A DNA stretch of 64,000 nt from Nonomuraea wenchangensis (GTDB lineage: Bacteria; Actinomycetota; Actinomycetes; Streptosporangiales; Streptosporangiaceae), in assembly GCF_900111685.1 (NCBI RefSeq), contig NZ_FOHX01000005.1, forward strand, positions 62,001 to 126,000. Reading direction: 5' to 3'. The translations under genes and the position numbers were made by a program. Each line of letters starts with the position of its first letter. Within the stretch, counting starts at the first letter, position 1. A model generated the notes under the pieces. The model did not search any database, had not been told where the DNA came from, and saw nothing but the letters and a program-made list of their open reading frames with translations. Positions 9,002 through 18,736 of this stretch are shown one piece after another.

Positions 9002-9040
9002 TATATCGTGATTCTTTCTCGATGCATCAACGATATATCG
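9002..9040 (-). promoter_or_regulatory. Candidate PadR operator
   Basis: TATATCGT (9002-9009) and ACGATATA (9030-9037) form a perfect 8-base inverted repeat around a 20-base spacer. The second arm is part of the self-complementary CGATATATCG (9031-9040). The site begins 11 bases upstream of the PadR start codon, in an A/T-rich pocket unlike its surroundings. Autoregulation is inferred from the position. Confidence 0.6.
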
Positions 9041-9137
9041 CTACTGTGTCGCCAGCAAGCCCCAGACCGACGTGAGCCAGATCACGAAAAAGTTGCGGAA
9101 TCGGGGAACAGGATCGGGGATGAAGCCGTTGAACAGA

Positions 9138-9204
9138 GCAGACGAGGTCGTTCCGCGTCGGCAGGGCTGGGGGGTGCTGTCGCCGTGGAGACGACCTCGT
9201 CTGC
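9138..9204. repeat. Long perfect inverted repeat in intergenic region
   Basis: GCAGACGAGGTCGT (9138-9151) is exactly mirrored by ACGACCTCGTCTGC (9191-9204), a 14-base stem around a 39-base GC-rich loop. It lies between the divergent padR and ydjM-like genes and overlaps no supported CDS. It could be a structured leader, a small RNA, or a protein-binding site. Confidence 0.7.
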
Positions 9205-9288
9205 GTTTCCGGAAGTTTTGCGAGGGAGCGCGACGGGTCTGAGCGGCCGAGCCGCCCGCGAGGAGCGCCGGCCGTTAAAATCCCGATC

Positions 9289-10017
9289 ATGATGGGGCAT
9301 ACACATGCGATGACCGGGGCCATCGCCTGGCTGGGGCTGGCGCCACCGCTGGCCGCCCTGCCGCTGTTGAGCGAATCCTCCCGGTTCATCGAGACCGGCA
9401 TCATGGCCGGCGCGCTCGGTCCCGCCGAGCTGATCGCCGGCGCCATCATCTGCGCGGGCGCGGCGATGCTGCCCGACCTCGACCATCCCAGCGCGACGAT
9501 CGCCCAGACCTTCGGGCCGGTCACCTGGCTGATGAGCAAGGGCGTGTCGTGGCTCGCCGGCGGCCACCGGGGGGCCACCCACTCGCTGGCCTTCGCCGTC
9601 GCGCTCGGGTTCGGCGCGCACTGGCTGGCCAACACCTATCCCATCGGCCGTGACGTCATGGTCGTGCTGCTCATCGGCCTCGCGTTACGCGCGATCGGCG
9701 TCGGCATCCCGGGCAACAAGCTGGGCTCGGCGATGGTCAACATCGGCATGACCGCCGGTCTCTACGCCGTCTTCCTCTCCCTCGGCGTGGGCTACGCCTG
9801 GCTCGGCCTGGCGGTCGGCGTCGGCTGCCTGATCCACGTTGTCGGCGACTGCATGACCGAGCGCGGCTGCCCGGTGTTATGGCCGCTCGGGGTGAAGTTC
9901 GTGCTGCCGTGGAAGATAGGCATCAAGACCGGCAAGAAGTTCGAGCAGAAGATCCTGGCCCCGGTCCTGTCGGTGGCGATCATCGGCCTGCTCTTCTGGC
10001 GGCTCGCGCCGGTTTAA
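9289..10017 (+). CDS. YdjM-like membrane-bound metal-dependent hydrolase
   Basis: This 242-residue inner-membrane protein is of the YdjM/DUF457 family. Conserved metal-binding-type motifs are MMGHTHAMTGAI at the N-terminus, MLPDLDHP (about residues 61-68), GGHRGATHSLAF (about 85-96) and HVVGDCMTERGCPVLWPL (about 183-200). At least five hydrophobic segments are visible. In E. coli YdjM is part of the LexA regulon; no LexA box was noticed here. Either the first or second ATG (9289, 9292) may start translation. The substrate is unknown for the family. Confidence 0.88.
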   Translation: MMGHTHAMTGAIAWLGLAPPLAALPLLSESSRFIETGIMAGALGPAELIAGAIICAGAAMLPDLDHPSATIAQTFGPVTWLMSKGVSWLAGGHRGATHSLAFAVALGFGAHWLANTYPIGRDVMVVLLIGLALRAIGVGIPGNKLGSAMVNIGMTAGLYAVFLSLGVGYAWLGLAVGVGCLIHVVGDCMTERGCPVLWPLGVKFVLPWKIGIKTGKKFEQKILAPVLSVAIIGLLFWRLAPV

Positions 10018-10018
10018 C

Positions 10019-10061
10019 TTGATGTCGAGATATCCTAGTAATATCTTGACGTCGAGACATC
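10019..10061 (+). promoter_or_regulatory. Paired MarR-type operator candidates upstream of aconitase
   Basis: TTGATGTCGAGATATC (10019-10034) and TTGACGTCGAGACATC (10046-10061) match at 14 of 16 positions and are each imperfect palindromes with core TTGAYGTCGAG, spaced 27 bases apart. The Streptomyces MarR-type regulator TamR is reported to control aconitase genes through palindromic sites. That these are its counterpart is inference. Confidence 0.5.
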
Positions 10062-10077
10062 CGCCTCCGGCCGTGGA

Positions 10078-10093
10078 GTTAGGCGTACCTAAC
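10078..10093 (+). promoter_or_regulatory. Iron-box-like palindrome upstream of aconitase
   Basis: GTTAGG-CGTA-CCTAAC is a perfect 6-base inverted repeat. Its TTAGGCGTACCTAA core matches the inner 14 bases of the DtxR/IdeR iron-box consensus at 12 positions; the full 19-base box matches less well. A link between iron status and an iron-sulfur enzyme would be sensible but is unproven. Confidence 0.4.
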
Positions 10094-10160
10094 GTACGAG
10101 TGGTTCCGGCTGTGCGGCAGGATTTGAGTGAACACCGGTCTGATGAGGAGGCGAATCACC

Positions 10161-12890
<2,730 letters not shown>

Positions 12891-12986
12891 TCTTCCCGGT
12901 CGCCGCCCGGTCATGAGCCGGGCGGGGGCCGGGGGTTGGGGCGTGATCCTCACGCGCCCCGCATCGGGGGAACCACCCGAACCGAC

Positions 12987-13024
12987 AAGGCCGCCCGGCG
13001 GAACACCCTCCGCCGGGCGGCCTT
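12987..13024. terminator. Bidirectional terminator between aconitase and peptidase genes
   Basis: A perfect 16-base stem, AAGGCCGCCCGGCGGA against TCCGCCGGGCGGCCTT, has a 6-base loop and sits between two convergent genes. There is no long T-run, which is usual in GC-rich actinomycetes. Confidence 0.85.
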
Positions 13025-13034
13025 CGCCGTTCCC

Positions 13035-13805
13035 CTACGCGACGCGCCCGGCGGGCGCGGACCAGGTGTCGCAGGCGGCGGGGGAGCCGGCCCGGTGGCC
13101 GCGCTCCAGCCAGCGGGCGCGGCCGGCGCCCTTGCCGTGGCTGCGGACGCCGTCGAAGTCGTCGCCGCTCGCCCTGGTGGCCTCGACCAGGGCCGCCCAG
13201 TCCTGCCCGGTGCGCCCCAGCGAGCCCCACACGCTGCCCAGGAACGCTCCGGCGAGGCAGTCGGCCTGGAGCTCGTAACGGCGCCGTGCCGCGCTCTCGC
13301 GCGCCTTCGGGAGGCCGACGCCCATGAGGCGCTGCACGTGGTGGCCGTACTCGTGGGCGGCGACCTTGAGCGGATAGAGGTCCGTGCGGTTCTCGATCCA
13401 GGGCCCGGTGAGCGGGAAGACGAGCGTGCGCCGCTCGACGCAGTAGAACGCCGCCGCCTGCGCGGGCCAGTCCCCGCCGCACACCCGGTCGGCGGGCTCC
13501 TCGTAGTAGCGGACGACGGGCTTGCCGAACGTCCGTCCGGCCTGGCGGAAGTACGCCCGCCACGACGTGTCCAGGCACGTGACGACGGTCTGCAGGTATT
13601 CACGGGTCCGCGGGATCCCCCCGGAGCTGATCGCCGGCTCCGGGCACGAGGTGACCGCCAGCCTGCCCGCCTTCGGGGGGAACGGATCCTGGGCGGCGGC
13701 CCCGGCCGGAGCGGGCGGCAGGGAGATCGCCAGGACCGCGGCGAGGGCAAGGGCGCGCTTGATCGGGAGGGGTCGCACGATCGGCAGCTTAGCCAGCGAC
13801 CGCAC
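13035..13805 (-). CDS. Secreted neutral zinc metallopeptidase (PF04228 type), copy 1
   Basis: This is a 256-residue putative zinc peptidase of the YpfJ/neutral zinc metallopeptidase family. The zinc motif HEYGHH is at residues 151-156, and YELQADCLAG downstream probably supplies the third ligand. The N-terminus has a basic stretch and a hydrophobic helix ending in a PAGAAA-type cleavage region (about residue 38), so export is likely. Four cysteines precede the active site, and a C-terminal ACDTW motif is shared with the three other copies at 25.4-27.9 kb. A GTG inside the N-terminus (VRPLPIKRA) is an alternative start. Substrates are not known. It stands alone here, convergent with aconitase. 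Confidence 0.88.
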   Translation of the reverse strand: MRSLAKLPIVRPLPIKRALALAAVLAISLPPAPAGAAAQDPFPPKAGRLAVTSCPEPAISSGGIPRTREYLQTVVTCLDTSWRAYFRQAGRTFGKPVVRYYEEPADRVCGGDWPAQAAAFYCVERRTLVFPLTGPWIENRTDLYPLKVAAHEYGHHVQRLMGVGLPKARESAARRRYELQADCLAGAFLGSVWGSLGRTGQDWAALVEATRASGDDFDGVRSHGKGAGRARWLERGHRAGSPAACDTWSAPAGRVA

Positions 13806-13901
13806 GCGGCCCGACGAGGGCGGTCACCCCTGCGGCGCCCAGGCCGGTCACGTTCCCGGCGACGCGTGGCTACTCTCCGTGAAGATGATTGACTCTCCTG
13901 C

Positions 13902-14645
13902 GTGACTGATATGGCATTGGTGCTGGTCCTTGGTGGTTTAGCGGTTTTCGTCGGCGCGGTGGTGCAGGGCAGCGTCGGGTTCGGCCTGGGGTTGGTGGCG
14001 GCTCCCGTGCTCACCCTGCTCGATCCCGACCTCATGCCGGGCGCCATCCAGGTCGTCAACGCGACGTTGCCGCTGTTCACGCTGGCGGTCGAGTGGCGCA
14101 GGGTGGACTGGCGGGGGCTGGGCTTCGCGGTGCTGGGCAGAGTGCCGGGGAGCGTCCTGGGCGCGCTCGTCATCGTCTACGTCTCCGTGTACAGCCGCGG
14201 CCTCCTCGTGGCGGTCATGGTGCTCGTCGCGGTGGCGTTGACCGCGAGGGCGGTGAGCGTGCCGCGCAACGGCGCGACCATCACCTCGGCCGGCTTCGTC
14301 TCGGGCGTGACCGGGACCGCCACGGGCATCGGGGGGCCGCCCATCGCGCTGGTCTACCAGACCGCCAAGGGGCCCCAGATCCGCGCCACGCTCGCCATGT
14401 TCTTCTTCCTGAGCGCGGTGCAGTCGCTGGTCATTCTGGCGATCGTGGGGGAGCTGCCCGGCCGGGCCCTGTCGACGGGCGCGACCCTGATCGTCCCCAT
14501 GCTGCTGGGGTTCCTCGTGTCCGGGCCGCTGCGGCGCTACCTCGACGGCGGCAAGGTGCGTACGGCCGTGCTCGTCGTGGCCGCGGTGTCGGCCGTCGGG
14601 CTCATCGCACAGAACGTGATCACGCAGGTCCTGTCCGCTCACTGA
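13902..14645 (+). CDS. TauE/SafE family sulfite/organic anion exporter
   Basis: This 247-residue membrane protein has seven to eight predicted helices. It shows the family's duplicated pattern: an N-terminal VGAVVQGSVGFGLGLVAAP segment (about residues 17-35) and a second half with [20 protein letters not shown] (about 132-151). TauE/SafE proteins move sulfite, sulfoacetate or related anions across the membrane; the substrate here is not evident. It starts at the GTG at 13902 (an ATG at 13911 is possible). A nearly identical, internally deleted copy of two of its segments lies 5.3 kb downstream at 19648-19763. Confidence 0.88.
   Translation: MTDMALVLVLGGLAVFVGAVVQGSVGFGLGLVAAPVLTLLDPDLMPGAIQVVNATLPLFTLAVEWRRVDWRGLGFAVLGRVPGSVLGALVIVYVSVYSRGLLVAVMVLVAVALTARAVSVPRNGATITSAGFVSGVTGTATGIGGPPIALVYQTAKGPQIRATLAMFFFLSAVQSLVILAIVGELPGRALSTGATLIVPMLLGFLVSGPLRRYLDGGKVRTAVLVVAAVSAVGLIAQNVITQVLSAH
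14333..14416 (+). repeat. 84-bp segment duplicated at 19648-19731
   Basis: This internal part of the TauE/SafE gene matches 19648-19731 at 82 of 84 positions in the same orientation. A further 31-base match (14558-14588 with 19733-19763, one mismatch) continues the homology after a gap of 141 bases in the copy. It forms a direct repeat around about 5 kb. Confidence 0.9.
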
Positions 14646-14812
14646 TCGCCTACGACCACTGACCGGATCCTGAAATCGGTGGCCGCGAAGGCAGACCCGG
14701 AAACCCGCCTGCTGGGCGGCAGCGGCGCTGGGCAGGTCGCCCGCGGGACGAGCCTGTGGTGACGTCGCAAAACCGCCAGACCTGGTGGGGTGCGAGCTGG
14801 TGGACTCTCACC

Positions 14813-15646
14813 ATGACGACTCACGTTGAGAAGGCCCTGCTGTTCCGTTCCCTGCACGTCGCGGGCAGGCCGCTGCTGCTGTCCAACGCCTGGGACGCCG
14901 CCAGCGCGCGCATCGTCGAAGCCGCCGGGGCTTCCGCGATCGCCACCACCAGCGCGGGGGTGGCCTGGAGCCTCGGCGCCCCCGATGGCGACCGGTTGGA
15001 CCGCCGCCTCGCCCTCGATGTCGTCGCACGCGTTGCGGACGCCGTCGACGTCCCCGTGAGCGCCGATATCGAGGCCGGATACGCCGACGACACCGACGGG
15101 GTCGCGCAGACCGTACGAGCCGTGCTTGACGCCAGGGCCGTGGGAGTCAATCTGGAGGACGCCCACCACGGCGGGCCGACGCCGTTGCGGCCGCTCCAGG
15201 AACAAGCGGCCCGGATCAGCGCCGCTCGCAGGGCCGCGGACGAGAGCGGGATCCCGCTGTTCATCAACGCGCGCATCGATACCTACCTCCGCTCAGTGGG
15301 CGAGCCCGCCGTCCGCTTGGACGAGACGCTGGCCCGTGCCGCGGCCTACGTCGAGGCCGGCGCCGACGGCGTCTTCGTTCCAGGTCTCACAGACCTCTCG
15401 ACGATCGCGACCCTCGTCGAGAAGGCGGTCGTACCGGTGAACGTGCTCGCCGGACCGGGCGCACCCGATGTGGCGGCGCTGGCGGAGCAGGGTATCGCGC
15501 GCATCAGCCTGGGCTCCTCCGTCGCGGAGGCGGCCTATGCGGTCGCCAGGTGGGCGGCTCTCGAACTGCTCGACAGCGGCACCTACACCACGCTGACCAA
15601 CGCCCTCGACTACTCCGAGGTCAACGAGCTGCTGGCGAACACCTGA
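14813..15646 (+). CDS. Isocitrate lyase/PEP mutase family protein
   Basis: This 277-residue TIM-barrel enzyme of the PEP mutase/isocitrate lyase superfamily acts in C-C or C-P bond chemistry on 2-oxo acids. Hallmarks are LLSNAWDAASARIVEAAG at the N-terminus, the metal-binding VPVSADIEAGYADD strand (about residues 80-93), GVNLED (about 113-118), and INARIDTYL (about 150-158). It lacks the KKCGH-type catalytic cysteine loop of true isocitrate lyases, so it is more like the broad oxaloacetate-decarboxylase/methylisocitrate-lyase-like subgroup. The ATG at 14813 is chosen by alignment with family N-termini; no strong ribosome-binding site is seen. The gene stands between the TauE gene and the degraded element. 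Confidence 0.88.
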   Translation: MTTHVEKALLFRSLHVAGRPLLLSNAWDAASARIVEAAGASAIATTSAGVAWSLGAPDGDRLDRRLALDVVARVADAVDVPVSADIEAGYADDTDGVAQTVRAVLDARAVGVNLEDAHHGGPTPLRPLQEQAARISAARRAADESGIPLFINARIDTYLRSVGEPAVRLDETLARAAAYVEAGADGVFVPGLTDLSTIATLVEKAVVPVNVLAGPGAPDVAALAEQGIARISLGSSVAEAAYAVARWAALELLDSGTYTTLTNALDYSEVNELLANT

Positions 15647-15953
15647 CCGTGACGTCCCCTCGGGTGGCGTAACCAAGGAAACCACCGCCGCACGGTTCTC
15701 CTGGGAAGGAATCTGCTGATCACTTGACGCTGTCGCACCCCTTCAGCGCCACCACGTAACGCGCCAGCTCTTCAGTTGTGACCCTCTCCTCCCCCATGGG
15801 AGGAGGCCCTTCGGGACTGTAAAACTAACGGCCCTGTCTCACTTTCGGTGGTGACGGAGCGTGCCGGCTCGGGCTCGGCTGGCCGCGCCCTGGATGGCGC
15901 GGCCAGCTAGGCGGCCTGTGAGGGTTGTGCCGGGTTGCGGGACGGTTCGGCTA
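15647..15953. other. Non-coding junction at the left edge of the degraded element
   Basis: No supported gene is seen. A 25-codon minus-strand reading frame (15720-15797, starting at the ATG inside CCATGG) exists but is too short to call. The inverted pair CCTCC/GGAGG around CCCATGGG at 15787-15806 gives a short hairpin. No tRNA or att-like direct repeat was recognised. Confidence 0.5.
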
Positions 15954-16178
15954 TCAGCGGATGATGGCGTTCAAGCCGAGCACTGCGGAACCGAAGGTTG
16001 CGAGCCCAGCGGCTATCGATGCGGGTGCTGGGAGGTTGGCCCAGTAGGTGAGTGCGCCGATCGTTCCTCCTGTGACGAACGCGCCCAGGAAGATCACGGC
16101 GGATCGGACGGTCAACAGTGCGGCCGGCGAAGGGCTGGACGGCTCGGGAGGGGGTGGTGGCCCTGGGGGTAGGGTCAT
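15954..16178 (-). CDS. Small proline-rich membrane protein
   Basis: This 74-residue protein begins with a proline-rich cytoplasmic head (PPGPPPPPEP, residues 4-13) followed by two hydrophobic helices (about 26-46 and 50-72). Start ATG 16178 is preferred because AAAGGA lies eight bases upstream; other in-frame ATGs occur further upstream. I do not recognise a family. Similar short Pro-rich two-helix proteins are common in mobile actinomycete elements, but the function is unknown. Confidence 0.6.
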   Translation of the reverse strand: MTLPPGPPPPPEPSSPSPAALLTVRSAVIFLGAFVTGGTIGALTYWANLPAPASIAAGLATFGSAVLGLNAIIR

Positions 16179-16524
16179 GCACGACATCCTTTCGAGAGAG
16201 GGAATGTCAATCGGCGGTCCCCTGTCGCGAGCGGGGGGCCGCCGCACCTTTTCTGAGGCGACGAGGCGAACCTACTAGTGGTGGAACCGCAGGTAAGACC
16301 CCATCCGAGCTATCTCGCCTACTCCAGGTCTGCCGTTATCTCGCCGTTACCAGTCAGGCGCTATGGCGTGACAAGCCCTCTGTGCTCATAAGGGCCCCTG
16401 TCTGACCCATGGGCTGGGTGTTCCGTTAGCGCCAGCAAGTTTGTCAGGTGTGATTTATGTCACTAGAACCATTGGGCCGGTCGTACCCTTGACTTCGCTG
16501 GTGCCGAAGTGTCGCGACGCCTAG
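16179..16524. other. Intergenic region in element remnant
   Basis: No gene is supported in these roughly 350 bases. They are less GC-rich than the flanks. TTGACTTCG at 16489-16497 resembles a -35 element reading toward the helix-turn-helix remnant. Confidence 0.4.
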
Positions 16525-16731
16525 AAAGGCACCTCCCCCTGCGCATCGAGGCCGATTTCGACACGCAGAATCTCCCGAGACCTTTGCGCGCGCGGCCGCG
16601 AGATTCGGGCGGCCGAGGTCACCTATCGGGAGATCGCCGCCGAGATGGGCGTGGGCATCATGACCGTGTGGCGCAAGCTGAACTCGTCCCCTACTGCTGC
16701 CCGGCGCGCGACGGCAGCCGGGCAGCTGTAG
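16525..16731 (+). pseudogene. Helix-turn-helix fragment (recombinase/transposase-like tail)
   Basis: After a TAG at 16522 the frame is open to the TAG at 16729 but has no ATG, GTG or TTG before the domain. It encodes YREIAAEMGVGIMTVWRKL, a convincing helix-turn-helix of the type found at the C-terminus of serine recombinases and in short DNA-binding proteins, followed by an Ala-rich tail. Lack of a start suggests a decayed gene, although a non-standard start cannot be excluded. Confidence 0.45.
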
Positions 16732-16742
16732 GTCCGGGGTGG

Positions 16743-17381
16743 TCAGGCGGCCCAGGGGCCGTCTGCGGTGAGGAGGACGATCCGGTCCACAGGGGTGAAG
16801 CCGGAGTCTCCGCCGACCGTGGCCGGCAGCGCGCTGCGGGAGGCGGTCTCACAGCGTCGCCCGGAGATGGGAGCCCAGAGTTGGTAGGCGTCGTCAGGCA
16901 CTGCTGTGGGCGGGACGGGCGCGGTGGTCAGCAGGGTCGGGGGGACGGTGTAGGCCGGGATGAGTGCCGCGAGGTAGATGATCCGGTCCTCGTCGCTGGC
17001 CTCGACGCGGGTTTCGAGCTCGGCGCGGCGGAACCCCACCTGGCCGAACAGGGCGGGCAGGTCCGGCGTCCGGTGGAAGGGGCCGAATTCGCTTTCGTAG
17101 ACAGCGAGTCGGGCCTCGCCGGAGAGGCGCCCGGTGGCGGGGCTGTGGACGGCGACGTACAGGGAGCTGAGGGTGCGCCCGGCAGGGAGGATCGCCTTGG
17201 CCGTATACATGGTGGCGGTCTGCGCCGGAACCGTCAGGGTCGAGGTGGCCGCCTCCGGGGGCGCGGACGCGGTGGCCCAGCCGTTCAAGTCGGGGTGGCG
17301 GAGCGGCCGGTACGGCGTGGGCGGCTCCGGCTCAGGGTCGGGGGTGGTGCAGGTGCCGCAGGTGATGGTGATATCGCACAT
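16743..17381 (-). CDS. Orphan protein with phage-structural character
   Basis: This 212-residue protein is of unknown family. It opens with MCDITITCGTC (three early cysteines) and a PDPEPEPPTP linker, then a beta-rich body with TLTVPAQTATMYTAKAILPAG and SSLYVAVHSPATGRLSGEARLAVYES, a pattern reminiscent of receptor-binding or carbohydrate-binding jelly-roll domains on phage tails. There is no signal peptide, no helices of note, and no strong ribosome-binding site; a TAGTCT hexamer ten bases upstream of the ATG would fit a leaderless message. Codon use is high-GC like the host. The phage link is only a hunch from composition and context. Confidence 0.55.
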   Translation of the reverse strand: MCDITITCGTCTTPDPEPEPPTPYRPLRHPDLNGWATASAPPEAATSTLTVPAQTATMYTAKAILPAGRTLSSLYVAVHSPATGRLSGEARLAVYESEFGPFHRTPDLPALFGQVGFRRAELETRVEASDEDRIIYLAALIPAYTVPPTLLTTAPVPPTAVPDDAYQLWAPISGRRCETASRSALPATVGGDSGFTPVDRIVLLTADGPWAA

Positions 17382-17775
17382 GACCGCGCAGACTAGGCCT
17401 GTCGGCCAGGTACCGTCCCTGGCCGGTCATCGGCTCCGGAGGGCCTGTGTGGCGTTCGGACCTATAGGGCCGCTCGGAGGCGACCAGATGCTGTGGGATG
17501 GCCCTGTTCGTCAAGCTGGCCATCTTGTGAGCATCCTTCGCAACGAGTCGAGAATGCGCCTCTAGATCGCTGGAGCGCACATATCCCAAGGTTGTCAAAC
17601 GAAGAGTTCATATATCGCAAGCTGCGGCGGCCCAAGTTGAAGATCAAGTTAGAGAATCTCAACACAAGCCCATTCACGGTGTTCCAACATGGCCTATGCC
17701 CACGGGAGGGGCTAGCGTGGAAAAGTCGCGTCATGGCCGGGTGCGATGGACGGTTCGGAAGCATTGGAGTTCACT
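17382..17775. other. Intergenic region with falling GC
   Basis: No gene is supported. GGCCAGG (17404-17410) and CCTGGCC (17418-17424) form a 7-base hairpin just upstream of the minus-strand orphan gene. From about 17560 the sequence becomes clearly A/T-richer (for example GTTGAAGATCAAGTTAGAG), consistent with foreign origin. Confidence 0.5.
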
Positions 17776-18105
17776 ATGGTGGCGACACAAACGTTCTGGC
17801 ACGGGGGTTTTATTCACAATTTCAGCACTACCCCCCTACCTTCTGGCGGAACCGTCGTCCGGCAGTACAGAATGGATAATGGTCTCCCAGAAGCTGTTTA
17901 TACCGTCATGGCAGTACCTTGGACTAGAGTGTCCGAGAATCCCATTCGGAATGAAACGACTGCCATATCCGTGGTGGACGTATCCTGGGTAGCCAAGCCA
18001 GCGACGGGCCCCAACGAGAACTATCTATACGTCACGTTCGCTAATACCGGCTTTCATCCAATTCGGTCTATAACCGTGTGGGTCACTGAGACGCGAAAAG
18101 CTTAA
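17776..18105 (+). CDS. Orphan beta-rich protein of the element
   Basis: This is a 109-residue protein of unknown family. The ATG at 17776 is preceded by GGAG six bases upstream. The sequence is rich in aromatic residues and beta-strand patterns (MVATQTFWHGGFIHNF, YLYVTFANTG, SITVWVTE) and has no signal peptide or membrane segment. GC content is well below neighbouring genes. It runs ten bases ahead of the next small gene in the same direction, so the two probably form an operon. No function can be assigned. Confidence 0.55.
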   Translation: MVATQTFWHGGFIHNFSTTPLPSGGTVVRQYRMDNGLPEAVYTVMAVPWTRVSENPIRNETTAISVVDVSWVAKPATGPNENYLYVTFANTGFHPIRSITVWVTETRKA

Positions 18106-18115
18106 GGAGCTGGCA

Positions 18116-18370
18116 ATGGATCTGACGGTAGTTCATACCGCGGACGGTTACATCGTGAGTGTTACGGCCCACCCATCGGATGCGCCGTCAGCGCATGCGC
18201 CGTTGCAGGCTGGAGAGCTCGTTTCTCGCGTTGACGTGCCTGAGATCACCGAGGATCTTGAGATCGCCAAGATCGTCGAGCGCATGGACCGGATCGTCGA
18301 TGACTATCGCGTTGAAGGAGCAGGCGCCACAGCCCACTTGGTGCAGAAGACACGGCCCTCCGATTCATAG
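18116..18370 (+). CDS. Small acidic orphan protein
   Basis: This 84-residue protein begins at an ATG preceded by AAGGAG at an ideal seven bases, which strongly supports translation. Residues 45-66 (EITEDLEIAKIVERMDRIVDDY) predict an acidic amphipathic helix; the N-terminal half is beta-like. It follows the upstream orphan gene closely. Pairs of such small genes can be toxin-antitoxin or anti-phage modules, but nothing in the residues proves that. The family is unrecognised. Confidence 0.6.
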   Translation: MDLTVVHTADGYIVSVTAHPSDAPSAHAPLQAGELVSRVDVPEITEDLEIAKIVERMDRIVDDYRVEGAGATAHLVQKTRPSDS

Positions 18371-18487
18371 CCCTTGGGAACCCTCCCAGGCAGAGCGCCG
18401 CGGTGTGTGCTAAGGCCCGCAGGACCTGCCGTAGACCTGCCCGGTTCCTTTGAGGGCTGCACCCACCGCTCGAACTCCGTACAGGCT

Positions 18488-18736
18488 CTAAAACAGCGCG
18501 TACCCCTGGGCGTTGAGGTCGATCTCAACGCCCAGGATCTCGGGGTCCTTGTCGTGGGCGGCCGCGAGCCACTCCCGGTGCAGTCGGCGCGTGTTCTCCA
18601 GCGCGTCGTGGAAGCCGGCGCCGTGGTTGAGCCCACCGCACACGCATGTGCATTCGGCCTCGTGGGCGTCGTAGCAGCGGGCATCGCACCGCTGGGTCCG
18701 CCCGCCAGGCCGGATCACGGCGAGCAACGTAGACAC
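18488..18736 (-). CDS. Cys/His-rich small protein typical of actinomycete elements
   Basis: This 82-residue protein has the cluster CDARCYDAHEAECTCVCGGL followed by NHGAG (about residues 18-42), likely a metal-binding knuckle, then a helical ENTRRLHREWLAAAH segment. Short proteins with a CTCVCGG-NHG signature occur repeatedly in integrative elements and prophages of actinomycetes; their role is unknown. The GTG start at 18736 directly follows the stop of the upstream FtsK-like gene, with GGAGG five bases before it, so the two are coupled. Confidence 0.7.
   Translation of the reverse strand: MSTLLAVIRPGGRTQRCDARCYDAHEAECTCVCGGLNHGAGFHDALENTRRLHREWLAAAHDKDPEILGVEIDLNAQGYALF

Noticed and set aside
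15720..15797. A 25-codon minus-strand frame (MGEERVTTEELARYVVAL...)
   Set aside because: Too short to support alone, no clear upstream signal. It could be a gene fragment, but the evidence is insufficient.
17493..17879. A 128-codon plus-strand frame before the orphan genes
   Set aside because: It overlaps the start of the better-supported gene at 17776 in another frame, has no ribosome-binding site and an unlikely composition.
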